Shown: positions 30,328 through 38,692 of the stretch, one piece after another
Position numbering within the stretch: the first letter of the stretch is position 1
How the letters are laid out: every line of letters begins with the position of its first letter
Made by a program: the position numbers and the translations under genes
Notes under the pieces: model-generated
What the model was told of the DNA's origin: nothing
Database searches by the model: none
What the model saw: only the letters and a program-made list of their open reading frames with translations
Assembly: GCA_016124845.1 (NCBI GenBank)
Contig: WGMW01000029.1
Coordinates: forward strand, 59,099-123,098
DNA: 64,000 bases
DNA from: Flavobacteriales bacterium
GTDB lineage: Bacteria > Bacteroidota > Bacteroidia > UBA10329
Reading direction: 5' to 3'

Positions 30328-31287
30328 ATGGGCGAGTACAAAGACAGTTCGGAAGTATTGGCACTTGTTGTAAGGTGGTGGAAGCAACTGCTTGTCGTTT
30401 CTCTGGTGGCGCTTGGGCTATCGGTTCTGTTCTCCAGCCCGTTTGTCATTCCGCCCCAATACAAGTCGTTTGCGGTGCTTTATCCTGCCAATATCATCCC
30501 GATGGGAACGGAAACACCCACGGAGCAGATGCTTCAGGTGTTGGAATCGGACAATATCCGCGATTCGGTTGTCAATCTCTACCATCTCTACGAAGCGTAT
30601 GGCATCGACCCGCAGTCCAAGTCGGCCAACAGTACGTTGATCAAGGATTATCAGGATCATGTCACCTTCCGAAAGACCGAGTATGAATCGGTGGTGATCG
30701 AGGTGCTGGACGAGAACCCGGTTCAGGCGCGGGACATGGCCAAATCCATCATCTACTTCTTCAACCGCAAGGAGCGATTCCTCCAGAAGGAGAAAGCGAT
30801 GGAACTTGTGAAGATCCTTCAGGAACAGGTAGGTAAGAAGAAGGCCGAGATGGACAGCATGGAAGGCGTGTTGGTCAACCTCCGCCAGAAGTACGGCATC
30901 CTCGACTATCAATTGCAGACCGAGTACGCCACGGAGCGTTATTTGGAGGTCATTTCCACGCCCGGTAGACAATCGAACGCCAAGGAGATAGAGCCATTGT
31001 TGGATGCCCTGAAGGAAAAGGGTGGCGAGTTCTTGGCGTTGAACGAACACCTTTGGAGAATCAGAGGCGGTTACAACGACCTGAAAGAACAACTGGAGGC
31101 TGCGCAGCGCGATGTGGAGAAGAACCTGACCTACTGCAACGTGATCACCAACCCTGTGGTGGCTGATAAGAAGGCATACCCGATACGGTGGTTGATCGTG
31201 GTGTCGTCCGTACTCAGTACGTTGCTGATATCCATTCTGGTGCTGAGCATTGCCGAAAGTGTGCGCGCCACCGCAAACAAAGCCTGA
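30328..31287 (+). CDS. second Wzz-like polysaccharide co-polymerase protein
   Basis: 319 residues from ATG 30328, four bases after the preceding stop; an open frame from 30271 would overlap the first gene. It has the same layout as its neighbour: TM1 about 17-38 ('QLLVVSLVALGLSVLFSSPFVIPPQYKS'), periplasmic coiled coil ('FLQKEKAMELVKILQEQVGKKKAEMDSM'), and TM2 'YPIRWLIVVSSVLSTLLISILVLSIAES'. The shared 'KKAYPIRWLIV' shows that the two are paralogues. Two adjacent Wzz-type proteins may form mixed oligomers that set chain length. Confidence 0.8.
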   Translation: MGEYKDSSEVLALVVRWWKQLLVVSLVALGLSVLFSSPFVIPPQYKSFAVLYPANIIPMGTETPTEQMLQVLESDNIRDSVVNLYHLYEAYGIDPQSKSANSTLIKDYQDHVTFRKTEYESVVIEVLDENPVQARDMAKSIIYFFNRKERFLQKEKAMELVKILQEQVGKKKAEMDSMEGVLVNLRQKYGILDYQLQTEYATERYLEVISTPGRQSNAKEIEPLLDALKEKGGEFLALNEHLWRIRGGYNDLKEQLEAAQRDVEKNLTYCNVITNPVVADKKAYPIRWLIVVSSVLSTLLISILVLSIAESVRATANKA

Positions 31288-31292
31288 ATCGT

Positions 31293-32759
31293 TTGGCCGG
31301 TTTACTGAAATCGAATGCTGTCAATAGCAAACTGATCTACCTTGTAGGCGGGATGTTTGCATTGATCAACGCCCTGCTGGTCGCTTTCGAATTCTACTAC
31401 GCTCCCATCCTACCCGCACTGATTGCCATTCTTCTGCTGGCCTTCTTTGCCTTGGACAAGCTGGTGCTGTTCATCGTGTTTCTTACACCGCTTTCGGTCA
31501 ACCTTACAGACATTGGCCTGGGCGTGGGGCTAACGCTTCCCACCGACCCGTTGCTTTTCGGGGTAATGCTGATGTTCTTTCTGAAACTGTTTGCCGAACA
31601 TAAGTTCGATAAGCGCATTGCCGATCACCCCGTAACCTTGGCTATCATCATCAACTTGGTTTGGATAGCCGTGACCACCGCCACCAGCGAAATGCCGTTG
31701 GTGTCACTCAAATTCTTCGTTTCGAGGCTTTGGTACGTGGTCACTTTCTTCTTTGTCGCCACGCAGATCTTCCGAAAGTTCGAAAACATCCGCTGGTATG
31801 TCGGTCTGTACATCGCGTCCTTCATCGGCATCATCTGCTACACCATCATTCACCATGGCATGTACGGCTTTTTGGAGCAGCCCGCGCACTGGGTCATGTC
31901 GCCTTTCTTCAACGACCATACTTCGTACGGAGCCATGCTTGCCATGTTCTATCCGCTTTTGGTGGGGCTGGTCTTCAGTAAGGATTACAGCCGCAGTTGG
32001 AAAGTGATCTTTGTAGGTGTGCTGCTGCTGTTCACGGTGGCGTTGATCCTATCCTACACCCGCGCGGCATGGGTGAGCCTTATCGGAGCGTTGGGCGTTT
32101 ACATCGTCATGCGGTTGCGTATCAAGTTCATCACCATCTTCTCCATTGCGGTGGTTTTCATTGTGGGGCTTGCGCTTTCTTGGGACTCAATCCTCATGAA
32201 ACTGGAAAAGAACCGACAGGACTCCTCTGCTGAGTTGGCGGAGCACGTGCAATCCATCTCCAACATCTCCACGGATGCCTCTAACTTGGAGCGACTGAAC
32301 CGTTGGTCTTCGGCCTGGCGCATGTTCAAAGAACGCCCTTTTGTAGGTTGGGGACCCGGCACCTACATGTTCCAATACGCTCCGTTTCAACTTTCTGACA
32401 ACAAAACCTCCATCAGTACCAATGCAGGTGACAAAGGGAATGCGCACAGCGAGTACATCGGACCTCTTGCCGAGTCTGGCGTGTTCGGAATGCTTTCTTT
32501 CGTGATCATTGTCATCTGCGTGATCTATTATGCGGTGAAGCTCTATTACCGAATGGAAAACCGTGAGCACCGCCTGTACCTGATCAACATGCTTTTGGGA
32601 CTCATCACCTACCTAATCCATGGTGCCCTCAACAACTTCTTGGACACGGATAAGGCCTCTGCTCCCTTCTGGGGTTTCATTGCCGCCATTGTGGCGCTTG
32701 ATGTGTATCACACCAAAAAGAAGGAGGAAGGGAAATTACTTGAAGCGCGTGGTGAGTAG
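31293..32759 (+). CDS. O-antigen ligase/polymerase family membrane protein (Wzy_C/WaaL-like)
   Basis: About 488 residues from a TTG at 31293, six bases after the previous stop. The frame is open from GTG 31188, but that would overlap the previous gene by 100 bp; ATG 31353 is another option. About 11-12 hydrophobic segments, a large periplasmic loop with 'ERLNRWSSAWRMFKERPFVGWGPGTY' (the conserved R and 'GxGPGxF/Y' of O-antigen ligases), then 'NAHSEYIGPLAESGVFG' with the conserved His. The family transfers or polymerises undecaprenyl-linked glycans in the periplasm. With the two Wzz proteins it completes an export module. Its 3' end overlaps the convergent phosphatase gene by 24 bp. Confidence 0.85.
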   Translation: MAGLLKSNAVNSKLIYLVGGMFALINALLVAFEFYYAPILPALIAILLLAFFALDKLVLFIVFLTPLSVNLTDIGLGVGLTLPTDPLLFGVMLMFFLKLFAEHKFDKRIADHPVTLAIIINLVWIAVTTATSEMPLVSLKFFVSRLWYVVTFFFVATQIFRKFENIRWYVGLYIASFIGIICYTIIHHGMYGFLEQPAHWVMSPFFNDHTSYGAMLAMFYPLLVGLVFSKDYSRSWKVIFVGVLLLFTVALILSYTRAAWVSLIGALGVYIVMRLRIKFITIFSIAVVFIVGLALSWDSILMKLEKNRQDSSAELAEHVQSISNISTDASNLERLNRWSSAWRMFKERPFVGWGPGTYMFQYAPFQLSDNKTSISTNAGDKGNAHSEYIGPLAESGVFGMLSFVIIVICVIYYAVKLYYRMENREHRLYLINMLLGLITYLIHGALNNFLDTDKASAPFWGFIAAIVALDVYHTKKKEEGKLLEARGE

Positions 32760-33992
32760 CGCAATGTCGTCCACGTAAGGCATCTGGCCTTTGTGGTTGC
32801 GCAAAAGCCGAACGATGTTCTCGTTTATCTCTTTCACCGGATTGTCCTGATTGTCGAGCAGCACCAGTTCCAGTTTACTCTCTCCGAACTCCTTCTCGCG
32901 CATGTTCTCCAACTCCACCGCACCATCGGTATAGCAGGTGATGATCGAATCTGGGTCCATGACCACAATTCCTTCCTTGATGGCAGGAAGCTCATCCAAC
33001 ATTCCCAAGCCCGGACAGCCGGTAGACAGCAAACTCGTTGTATCGTTGGCAACCAGAATAGGTGGCGTTTGCCCCGCGTTGACATACTGCAGAACACGCG
33101 TCATGAAATTGTAGCGCGCTATGAAGATGGTGATGAACTTCTCGCCCATGGCCGAATTCATCACTTTGGTGTTCAGTTCCTGAACAAGTTCAGTAAGCGA
33201 GGTCTCATGTTTGAAGAGGGCGCGGAGATTGGCCTGAAAATTTGACATCAGCAAAGCAGCGGAAACTCCTTTCCCCGATACATCCGCCATGCAGAAGGCG
33301 ATCTCATTGTCGCTCAACTGGATGAAATCATAGTAATCGCCCCCCACATCCTGATGCGGTTTATGGTAAGCGGCCATTTCCACATGTTCATTCTGCGGAA
33401 GCTTGCTTGGGAATAGCATGTTCTGCATTTCCGAGGCCAACTCCATCTCACGCTTCATTCCCGCTCTGCGCAAGTTCTCTTTAAAGAGACGCTTGTTCTC
33501 GATGGACACCATAATGATGTTGGCCAATGTTTGGATGAACGGAATGTGGCGTGTTTTGGTGTTCTCGATCAGATCCTCGTTGATGTCTCCGGCCAGCAGG
33601 TATGCCAGCGGCTCGCTCTTGTGCAGAATGGGAATGATGACATCGAACTGACCGAAGAACTCATTGCCTTTCTTTCCTTCCTTCACTTCGCGTATGGGCA
33701 GAATCTCTGCTTCCAGATCAGGCAATTTAACGCCAGCAACCAAGCCATGACCGATGGACTGCTCCCACTCATCATCCTTGGTGTAAAACAGCAACCGACC
33801 TATGTTCAGCTGGTTTCGCAGAACAAATTCGAAGATCTTCAGCAGTTGCTCTCGCGAGAAATTATTGTTGATGGCATTGGTGATCTCCAGCAACGAATTG
33901 AGCTTAAGATTCTTAAGCTTTAGCGCAGAGTTTGCGATCTTGAGCGTTTCAAGAATGATCTGCTCGTTCTTATTCTTGCTGATGCTGGTCAC
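32736..33992 (-). CDS. PP2C/SpoIIE-type serine phosphatase with GAF-like sensor
   Basis: 418 residues. The N-terminal ~170 residues are GAF-like ('LLEITNAINNNFSREQLLKIFEFVLRNQLNIGRLLFY'); a coiled linker 'RAGMKREMELASEMQNMLFPSKLP' leads to the SpoIIE phosphatase domain with metal-binding 'GGDYYDF', 'ADVSGKGVSAALLMS', 'NAGQTPP', 'CYTDGAVE' and the final 'DDIALLTTRF'. Such enzymes dephosphorylate anti-sigma-factor antagonists, but no partner switch genes are nearby. It overlaps the O-antigen ligase tail by 24 bp in convergent orientation, which allows antisense effects. Confidence 0.9.
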   Translation of the reverse strand: MTSISKNKNEQIILETLKIANSALKLKNLKLNSLLEITNAINNNFSREQLLKIFEFVLRNQLNIGRLLFYTKDDEWEQSIGHGLVAGVKLPDLEAEILPIREVKEGKKGNEFFGQFDVIIPILHKSEPLAYLLAGDINEDLIENTKTRHIPFIQTLANIIMVSIENKRLFKENLRRAGMKREMELASEMQNMLFPSKLPQNEHVEMAAYHKPHQDVGGDYYDFIQLSDNEIAFCMADVSGKGVSAALLMSNFQANLRALFKHETSLTELVQELNTKVMNSAMGEKFITIFIARYNFMTRVLQYVNAGQTPPILVANDTTSLLSTGCPGLGMLDELPAIKEGIVVMDPDSIITCYTDGAVELENMREKEFGESKLELVLLDNQDNPVKEINENIVRLLRNHKGQMPYVDDIALLTTRFK

Positions 33993-34113
33993 GTGAGTCT
34001 GAAAAACTCTATGAAATTACCAAGTTCACGTAGTGAATAAAAATCATTTAGACCAAAACAATTAACAACGTGATGAGAACAACCTTTCGGCTGTCGGCTC
34101 TACAATCGACCTA

Positions 34114-35043
34114 CTATTTCAGTTGCTGAATGATGCTTGGAAGCTGCTTGATCAGCGCCAGTTCCTTCATTTTTTCGCGTGCTTCGCGCACGGGGCTGCC
34201 AAAGTAGGTGATGCCTCCTTTCAGCGACTTGGCAAGACCTGATTGCCCCAAGACAACCGCACCTTTGCCGATGGTAAGATCCTTCTGAACGCCCACCTGA
34301 CCCCAAAGGATCACGTCATCCTCCACCGTAACCACACCGGCAATGCCCACTTGCGATGCGAAAAGACAATTCCTGCCCACAACCGTATCATGCCCAATTT
34401 GAACCATGTTGTCGATCTTCGTTCCTGCACCGATAACCGTTTCTGCCGTTACACCTCGGTCGATGGTGCAGCTCGCGCCTATCTCCACATCATCCTCAAT
34501 ACGAACCGTTCCACTGCTATGGAGTTTATTGTAACCTGAAGGTTTACGCTGGTAATAGAACGCATCTGCACCGATCACCGTTCCCGAATGGATGATGACG
34601 TTATTCCCTATTTGGCAACCGTCATAGATGGTCACGTTCGGGTGGATGATGCAATCATTGCCAATTGTGACATCCTTCCCCACGAAGGTGCCAGGCATAA
34701 TGACCGTGTTGCTTCCGATGCGTGCCGTTGAACTGACCATTTCGTTGGAAACAAAATCGCCTCGGAGTTCTTTTGAAAGCTGTGTGAACACATCGAACGG
34801 ACGTTCCACCAAAAGCAAAACCTTTCCTTCAGGAGCTTCCGTCCGTTCATTCACCAACACACAGGTTGCTTCAGAGCAAAGCGACTTCTTCAAATATTTG
34901 ACACTATCGCAGAAGGTGACATCACCGTGCTCCACGCGATGGATCTCGTTGATTCCCGTAAGTTTCAGTTCAGAATTACCGATGCACGTGGCACCAACCT
35001 TTGCCGCCAGTTGGGCAGCGGTTATTGGCTTCGCGAATTTCAA
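34114..35043 (-). CDS. lpxD: LpxD-like UDP-3-O-acyl-glucosamine N-acyltransferase
   Basis: 309 residues. N-terminal uridine-binding domain ('ITAAQLAAKVGATCIGNSELKLTGINEIHRVEHGDVTFCD') followed by a left-handed beta-helix of hexapeptide repeats ('IGNDCIIHPNVTIYDGCQIGNNVIIHSGTVIGADAFYY'), with the catalytic-type His in 'VQIGHDTVVGRNC'. It is slightly shorter than typical LpxD (~340), matching the second LpxD copy that Bacteroidota keep next to efp. Transfers a 3-hydroxyacyl chain to UDP-acyl-GlcN in lipid A synthesis. Two bases downstream of efp; co-transcribed. Confidence 0.85.
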   Translation of the reverse strand: MKFAKPITAAQLAAKVGATCIGNSELKLTGINEIHRVEHGDVTFCDSVKYLKKSLCSEATCVLVNERTEAPEGKVLLLVERPFDVFTQLSKELRGDFVSNEMVSSTARIGSNTVIMPGTFVGKDVTIGNDCIIHPNVTIYDGCQIGNNVIIHSGTVIGADAFYYQRKPSGYNKLHSSGTVRIEDDVEIGASCTIDRGVTAETVIGAGTKIDNMVQIGHDTVVGRNCLFASQVGIAGVVTVEDDVILWGQVGVQKDLTIGKGAVVLGQSGLAKSLKGGITYFGSPVREAREKMKELALIKQLPSIIQQLK

Positions 35044-35045
35044 TC

Positions 35046-35609
35046 TTATTCTTTCACGCGCTCCATGTACTCACCTGTGCGCGTATCGATCTTGATCTTG
35101 TCGCCTTGGTTCACGAACAACGGCACTTTGATCTCCGCACCTGTTTCAAGCGTTGCAGGTTTCATGGCATTGGTGGCCGTATCGCCTTTCAGACCTGGCT
35201 CCGTATACGTGATCTCCAGTTCAACAAACGTTGGTGCCTCTGCAATGATCGGCTGATCGCTTTCAAAACCAACCTTTACGATCATACTTTCTTTCAGAAA
35301 TTTGGCATTGTCTCCGAATAGCGCCTTCGGAATATGGATCTGCTCATACGTTTCCTGATTCATGCAAACGAAATGGTCACCTTCTTCATAGATGTACTGC
35401 AATTCGGTGTAAACCAGCCGTGCAATATCTACCGACTCTCCAGAACGGAAACGGTTCTCATAGCTTCTACCCGATTGAATGGATTTCATCTTCACCTGAT
35501 AGAACGCACCGCCTTTGCCCGGCATGGTGTGCTGCTTATCGCTCACAATACAAAGTTCTCCGTTGTATCGGATAACCGAACCTACCTTAATATCTGAAGT
35601 TGATGCCAT
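35046..35609 (-). CDS. efp: elongation factor P
   Basis: 187 residues from the ATG at 35609 ('MASTSDIKVGSVIRYNGEL'). The frame is open to 35666, but a full -33/-7 promoter lies inside that extension. EF-P binds between the P and E sites and relieves ribosome stalling on polyproline. KOW-like N-terminal domain with the exposed 'HTMPGKGGAFYQV' loop carrying the modifiable Lys; two OB domains follow, ending 'DTRTGEYMERVKE'. Followed at once by lpxD. Confidence 0.96.
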   Translation of the reverse strand: MASTSDIKVGSVIRYNGELCIVSDKQHTMPGKGGAFYQVKMKSIQSGRSYENRFRSGESVDIARLVYTELQYIYEEGDHFVCMNQETYEQIHIPKALFGDNAKFLKESMIVKVGFESDQPIIAEAPTFVELEITYTEPGLKGDTATNAMKPATLETGAEIKVPLFVNQGDKIKIDTRTGEYMERVKE

Positions 35610-35629
35610 TCGTCTGTTTTTGAGGTTGG

Positions 35630-35659
35630 CAAAATTACACATGTTCGCTTGCGGTGCAA
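35630..35659 (-). promoter_or_regulatory. -33/-7 promoter of efp-lpxD
   Basis: On the minus strand TTG (35657-35659), 19 bases, TAATTTTG (35630-35637). A perfect match to TTG-N17-23-TAnnTTTG, 20 bases before the efp ATG. Confidence 0.75.
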
Positions 35660-35704
35660 CGCTCAATTACGGTTTGATCTTGTAGTTTTCCGCCACCGAT
35701 AAAA

Positions 35705-37123
35705 ATGGTTTTCAGTAGCAGCCTGTTTCTCGTATACTTCCTTCCGATATTCATCGGACTGTATCTTCTTGCTCCCCGTAAAGCCAAGAATTTGGTTGCG
35801 CTGTTGGGAAGCACCTTTTTCTATGCTTGGGGTGCTCCATTGTTCGTATTTGTGGTTTACGCAAGCATGCTTGCCGATTTCTATCTGGTAAGATTGTATG
35901 ATAATCAACGGTACAAACGTTTTGCGGTAACACTTAATGTGCTGCTTAACGTGGGGCTTCTCGCCTACTTCAAGTACGCCAATTTCTTTGTTGAGAGTTT
36001 TAATGAGTTTCTGAGCGCATTGGGTGCAGAGCACATCGGTTGGACATCTGTTGCGCTTCCCATCGGGATCTCCTTCTTCACTTTTCAAAAGTTGAGTTAC
36101 ATACTTGACGTGTACAGAGGCAAGCACGCTCCTCTGAAAAAGTTCTCGAATTACGCCTTGTACATCATTCTGTTCCCGCAGCTGATCGCTGGCCCGATCG
36201 TTCGATTCAATGAGATCGCAGACCAGCTGACCGAACGTTCTGACCACGAAAATGTGGACAATAGACTTTTGGGCTTCTTCCGCTTCTGCATCGGTCTGGC
36301 CAAAAAAGTACTTGTTGCCAATGTGGTCGGTGGTGTCGCTGATACTGCTTTTTCCATGCAAGGCGATGGATTGTCCCTCTCTTGGGCCTGGACCGGACTT
36401 TTGGCCTACAGCATGCAGATCTATTTCGACTTTTCGGGCTACTCGGACATGGCCATCGGGCTGGGACGGATGATGGGATTCGTGTTCCCTGAAAATTTCA
36501 ATAGCCCGTATATCTCAGCAAGCATCACCGAATTCTGGAGGCGATGGCACATGACCCTAAGCCGCTGGATGAAAGACTATCTGTACATTCCATTAGGCGG
36601 CAATCGGATAAGTGTAGGCAGAACATATCTCAACCTGTGGGTCGTTTTCCTCATTTCCGGGCTTTGGCATGGTGCTTCTTGGAATTTTGTCATCTGGGGC
36701 GCGTATCACGGGCTTTTCCTTGTGCTGGAGCGATTGTTTCTTGGAAAGTTCTACAAATTCATTGGGCGGATACCGAGTACTGTGATCACCTTTTTCATCG
36801 CCATCCTCGGATGGGTCATTTTCAGGGCCGAGACACTTGGCGATGCCATGAACTACTACCACGCGCTTTTCAAGTTTTCGCAAAAATTTCAGAATCCTGG
36901 AGTTGGCCAGGAGTTCAAGGTCACGATGATCCTTGCTCTTGTCTTCTCATTCATGGCCATTGTTCCGGCCGTTGAAAAATGGGGAAATGACATGGTTCAG
37001 ATAGCCAAGGTCAACTTGGGCTCCATCATCCTGAAAACTGTTGTCTCCATCGCGCTTTTCATTTTCTGTTTGAGCATGATCTCAGCATCAGGATTCAATC
37101 CCTTCATCTATTTCAGATTCTGA
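35705..37123 (+). CDS. MBOAT-family O-acyltransferase (AlgI/DltB-like)
   Basis: 472 residues with about 11 membrane segments. The MBOAT signature is complete: 'GISFFTFQKLSYILDVYRG', 'FPQLIAGPIVRFNEI', 'YSMQIYFDFSGYSDMAIGLG', 'SITEFWRRWHMTLSRWMKDYLYIPLGGNR', and catalytic H322 in 'SGLWHGASWNF'. These proteins move acyl (usually acetyl) groups across the membrane to periplasmic polysaccharides. The next gene overlaps by 1 bp (TGATG) and encodes the AlgX/AlgJ-like periplasmic partner, so this is a glycan O-acetylation pair. Divergent from efp. Confidence 0.92.
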   Translation: MVFSSSLFLVYFLPIFIGLYLLAPRKAKNLVALLGSTFFYAWGAPLFVFVVYASMLADFYLVRLYDNQRYKRFAVTLNVLLNVGLLAYFKYANFFVESFNEFLSALGAEHIGWTSVALPIGISFFTFQKLSYILDVYRGKHAPLKKFSNYALYIILFPQLIAGPIVRFNEIADQLTERSDHENVDNRLLGFFRFCIGLAKKVLVANVVGGVADTAFSMQGDGLSLSWAWTGLLAYSMQIYFDFSGYSDMAIGLGRMMGFVFPENFNSPYISASITEFWRRWHMTLSRWMKDYLYIPLGGNRISVGRTYLNLWVVFLISGLWHGASWNFVIWGAYHGLFLVLERLFLGKFYKFIGRIPSTVITFFIAILGWVIFRAETLGDAMNYYHALFKFSQKFQNPGVGQEFKVTMILALVFSFMAIVPAVEKWGNDMVQIAKVNLGSIILKTVVSIALFIFCLSMISASGFNPFIYFRF

Positions 37124-38265
37124 TGAAGAACACAATCAAATATCTTCTGTTTGCCATGGTGCTCGCGGTACTTTGGCTACCGATTGCAAATCTGCTGTTC
37201 GGACTCCTTCCCAAATGGCCGCTCGCTGGTTCGTACGATGTGGCCGAAAAACCCGTGTTCAGTTTAAATGGATGGTCCGAAAGGACATTTCAGGACAAAG
37301 CGGAGATATGGCTGAATGAACAGGCAATGCGAGAATACCTTGCCCGTATCCGGAATCAGTACTATTTCGATGTTTTTGACATGGCCATGGCCAATGGCGT
37401 GTGTCCCGGAAAGGATGGTGTGTTGTTTGAACTGGCCTATGTGGAAGCATTCTATGGAAAAGACTATGCAGGCGATGACTACCTGACCGATAAGCTTACA
37501 CGGTGGAAACATGTTCAGAAGGGTCTTGATTCGATCGGTGTGAAAGCCTTCTTGGCCTTGGCGCCCGGAAAGGGAAGTTTTTTCGAAGACAAGTTCTCCG
37601 ATTTTCTGAAAGATGAGCATCGGCCGATGACCAATTACAAGTTCATTGCCGATTGGGCCGGAAAGAATGATATTCGTCTGCTTGACCTCAAAAAGGTCTA
37701 TCACACATGGAATGACACCAGCCGTTATCCTCTCTTTTCAAAGGGTGGCATCCATTGGAGCGAATATGGTGCGGCCCATGTGTGCGATACGCTGCGGGGA
37801 TACATTCAATCACTTACCGGAAGGCCGTTGCAGAAGTTCTGGTTCGATATTGAACTATCTGATACGGCACGAAATGGCGACAATGACATTGCAGAAGGTA
37901 TGAATCTGTGGTTCACCCCGAAGCACGAGAAACTGGCCTACCCGCTTCGCTACTTCGGTGAGGACACAACCATTGCACCTACCAAATTTCTGGTAATTGC
38001 AGACAGCTACTACTATGCATTGATGTACAGTGGATTTGCAGGCCGCGTCTGCAGCTATGGAGGATTCTGGTTCTATTTCCGCCATGCCGAACCGCCAGAG
38101 GTGTTCCCAAATTCAAACGTAGAGGAACTTGATATTCTGGCAGAACTCAAAAAACAGGATGTGTTGATGTTGATGATGACCGAACCACAGATGCAACGGT
38201 TCGGTTGGGGTTCGGTAGAAAAACTGGAAGAAGTTCTTTACCCTGATTCAGAATCCGCCAGATGA
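37123..38265 (+). CDS. AlgX/AlgJ-like SGNH O-acetyltransferase partner of MBOAT
   Basis: 380 residues. N-terminal membrane anchor (about 5-30, 'YLLFAMVLAVLWLPIANLLFGLLP'), then a periplasmic SGNH-like fold: 'FLALAPGKGSFF', 'GGIHWSEYGAA' with H211 as the likely catalytic DxxH-type His region, and 'FLVIADSYYY' with the Asp-Ser nucleophile-type element. AlgX/AlgJ proteins receive acetyl groups from the MBOAT partner and place them on polysaccharide. Start codon shared with the upstream stop. The 3' end overlaps the convergent lipoprotein gene by 18 bp. Confidence 0.82.
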   Translation: MKNTIKYLLFAMVLAVLWLPIANLLFGLLPKWPLAGSYDVAEKPVFSLNGWSERTFQDKAEIWLNEQAMREYLARIRNQYYFDVFDMAMANGVCPGKDGVLFELAYVEAFYGKDYAGDDYLTDKLTRWKHVQKGLDSIGVKAFLALAPGKGSFFEDKFSDFLKDEHRPMTNYKFIADWAGKNDIRLLDLKKVYHTWNDTSRYPLFSKGGIHWSEYGAAHVCDTLRGYIQSLTGRPLQKFWFDIELSDTARNGDNDIAEGMNLWFTPKHEKLAYPLRYFGEDTTIAPTKFLVIADSYYYALMYSGFAGRVCSYGGFWFYFRHAEPPEVFPNSNVEELDILAELKKQDVLMLMMTEPQMQRFGWGSVEKLEEVLYPDSESAR

Positions 38266-38451
38266 CGTACAGGTCGCCCCAGCGGCCTCACGGTCGGCAA
38301 TGGCGTCTTCGTACTGCTGAGAGTTATCGAACTCAGTCTCGCAAATGGTTTCGGTATTGTTGTTCACCGTGCATTCCTGACAGCGATTGCAGCCTGCGAA
38401 AAGCACACCCGACACGGTCGCAGCCATCAGGTACTTACTGACATACTCCAT
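38248..38451 (-). CDS. small cysteine-rich lipoprotein (paralogue B)
   Basis: 67 residues from ATG 38451 ('MEYVSKYLMAATVSGVLFAGC' with lipobox 'LFAGC'). The mature part 'CNRCQECTVNNNTETICETEF...YEDAIADREAAGATC' shares the cysteine spacing and the 'IC-x-x-F-x-N/D-x-x-x-Y' frame of the gene upstream. It overlaps the 3' end of that gene by 17 bp and the convergent AlgX-like gene by 18 bp. Function unknown. Confidence 0.65.
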   Translation of the reverse strand: MEYVSKYLMAATVSGVLFAGCNRCQECTVNNNTETICETEFDNSQQYEDAIADREAAGATCTSSGGF

Positions 38452-38632
38452 CTGGCTGTGCCTCATATTCAGACACATACTTCTGATAATCGTTTGCATT
38501 TTGAAAATCGCCTTTGCATATCTTCTGTGGTGCCGTTGGACCGGTACATTCCACACAACCGTCATTACAGGCAGCGAACGAGATCAGCGTCATCAGGAAA
38601 AAACCAATCAGTATTGGGCGAATCAGATTCAT
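38435..38632 (-). CDS. small cysteine-rich lipoprotein (paralogue A)
   Basis: 65 residues from ATG 38632 (a GTG at 38641 is also in frame). Signal 'MNLIRPILIGFFLMTLISFAAC' with lipobox 'SFAAC', then 'CNDGCVECTGPTAPQKICKGDFQNANDYQKYVSEYEAQPDGVC'. Five cysteines in the mature part including the lipidated one; the related protein follows directly. Family unknown; probably a disulfide- or metal-stabilised outer-membrane lipoprotein. Confidence 0.7.
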   Translation of the reverse strand: MNLIRPILIGFFLMTLISFAACNDGCVECTGPTAPQKICKGDFQNANDYQKYVSEYEAQPDGVCQ

Positions 38633-38640
38633 CTTGACCA

Positions 38641-38648
38641 CAAAGTTA
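38641..38648 (-). promoter_or_regulatory. -7 box of the lipoprotein pair
   Basis: TAACTTTG on the minus strand, 8 bases upstream of ATG 38632. If used, the mRNA starts almost at the ATG. Confidence 0.4.
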
Positions 38649-38692
38649 AACGTATCCGTTCAAACCACGAAACGGGCAGTTTATTGCTTCCA

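Noticed and set aside
31188..31292. GTG start of the O-antigen ligase
   Set aside because: Would overlap the upstream gene by 100 bp; a start just after that stop is more plausible, though not certain.
32736..32759. Frameshift at the O-antigen ligase 3' end
   Set aside because: Both frames are intact; it is a 24-bp convergent overlap.
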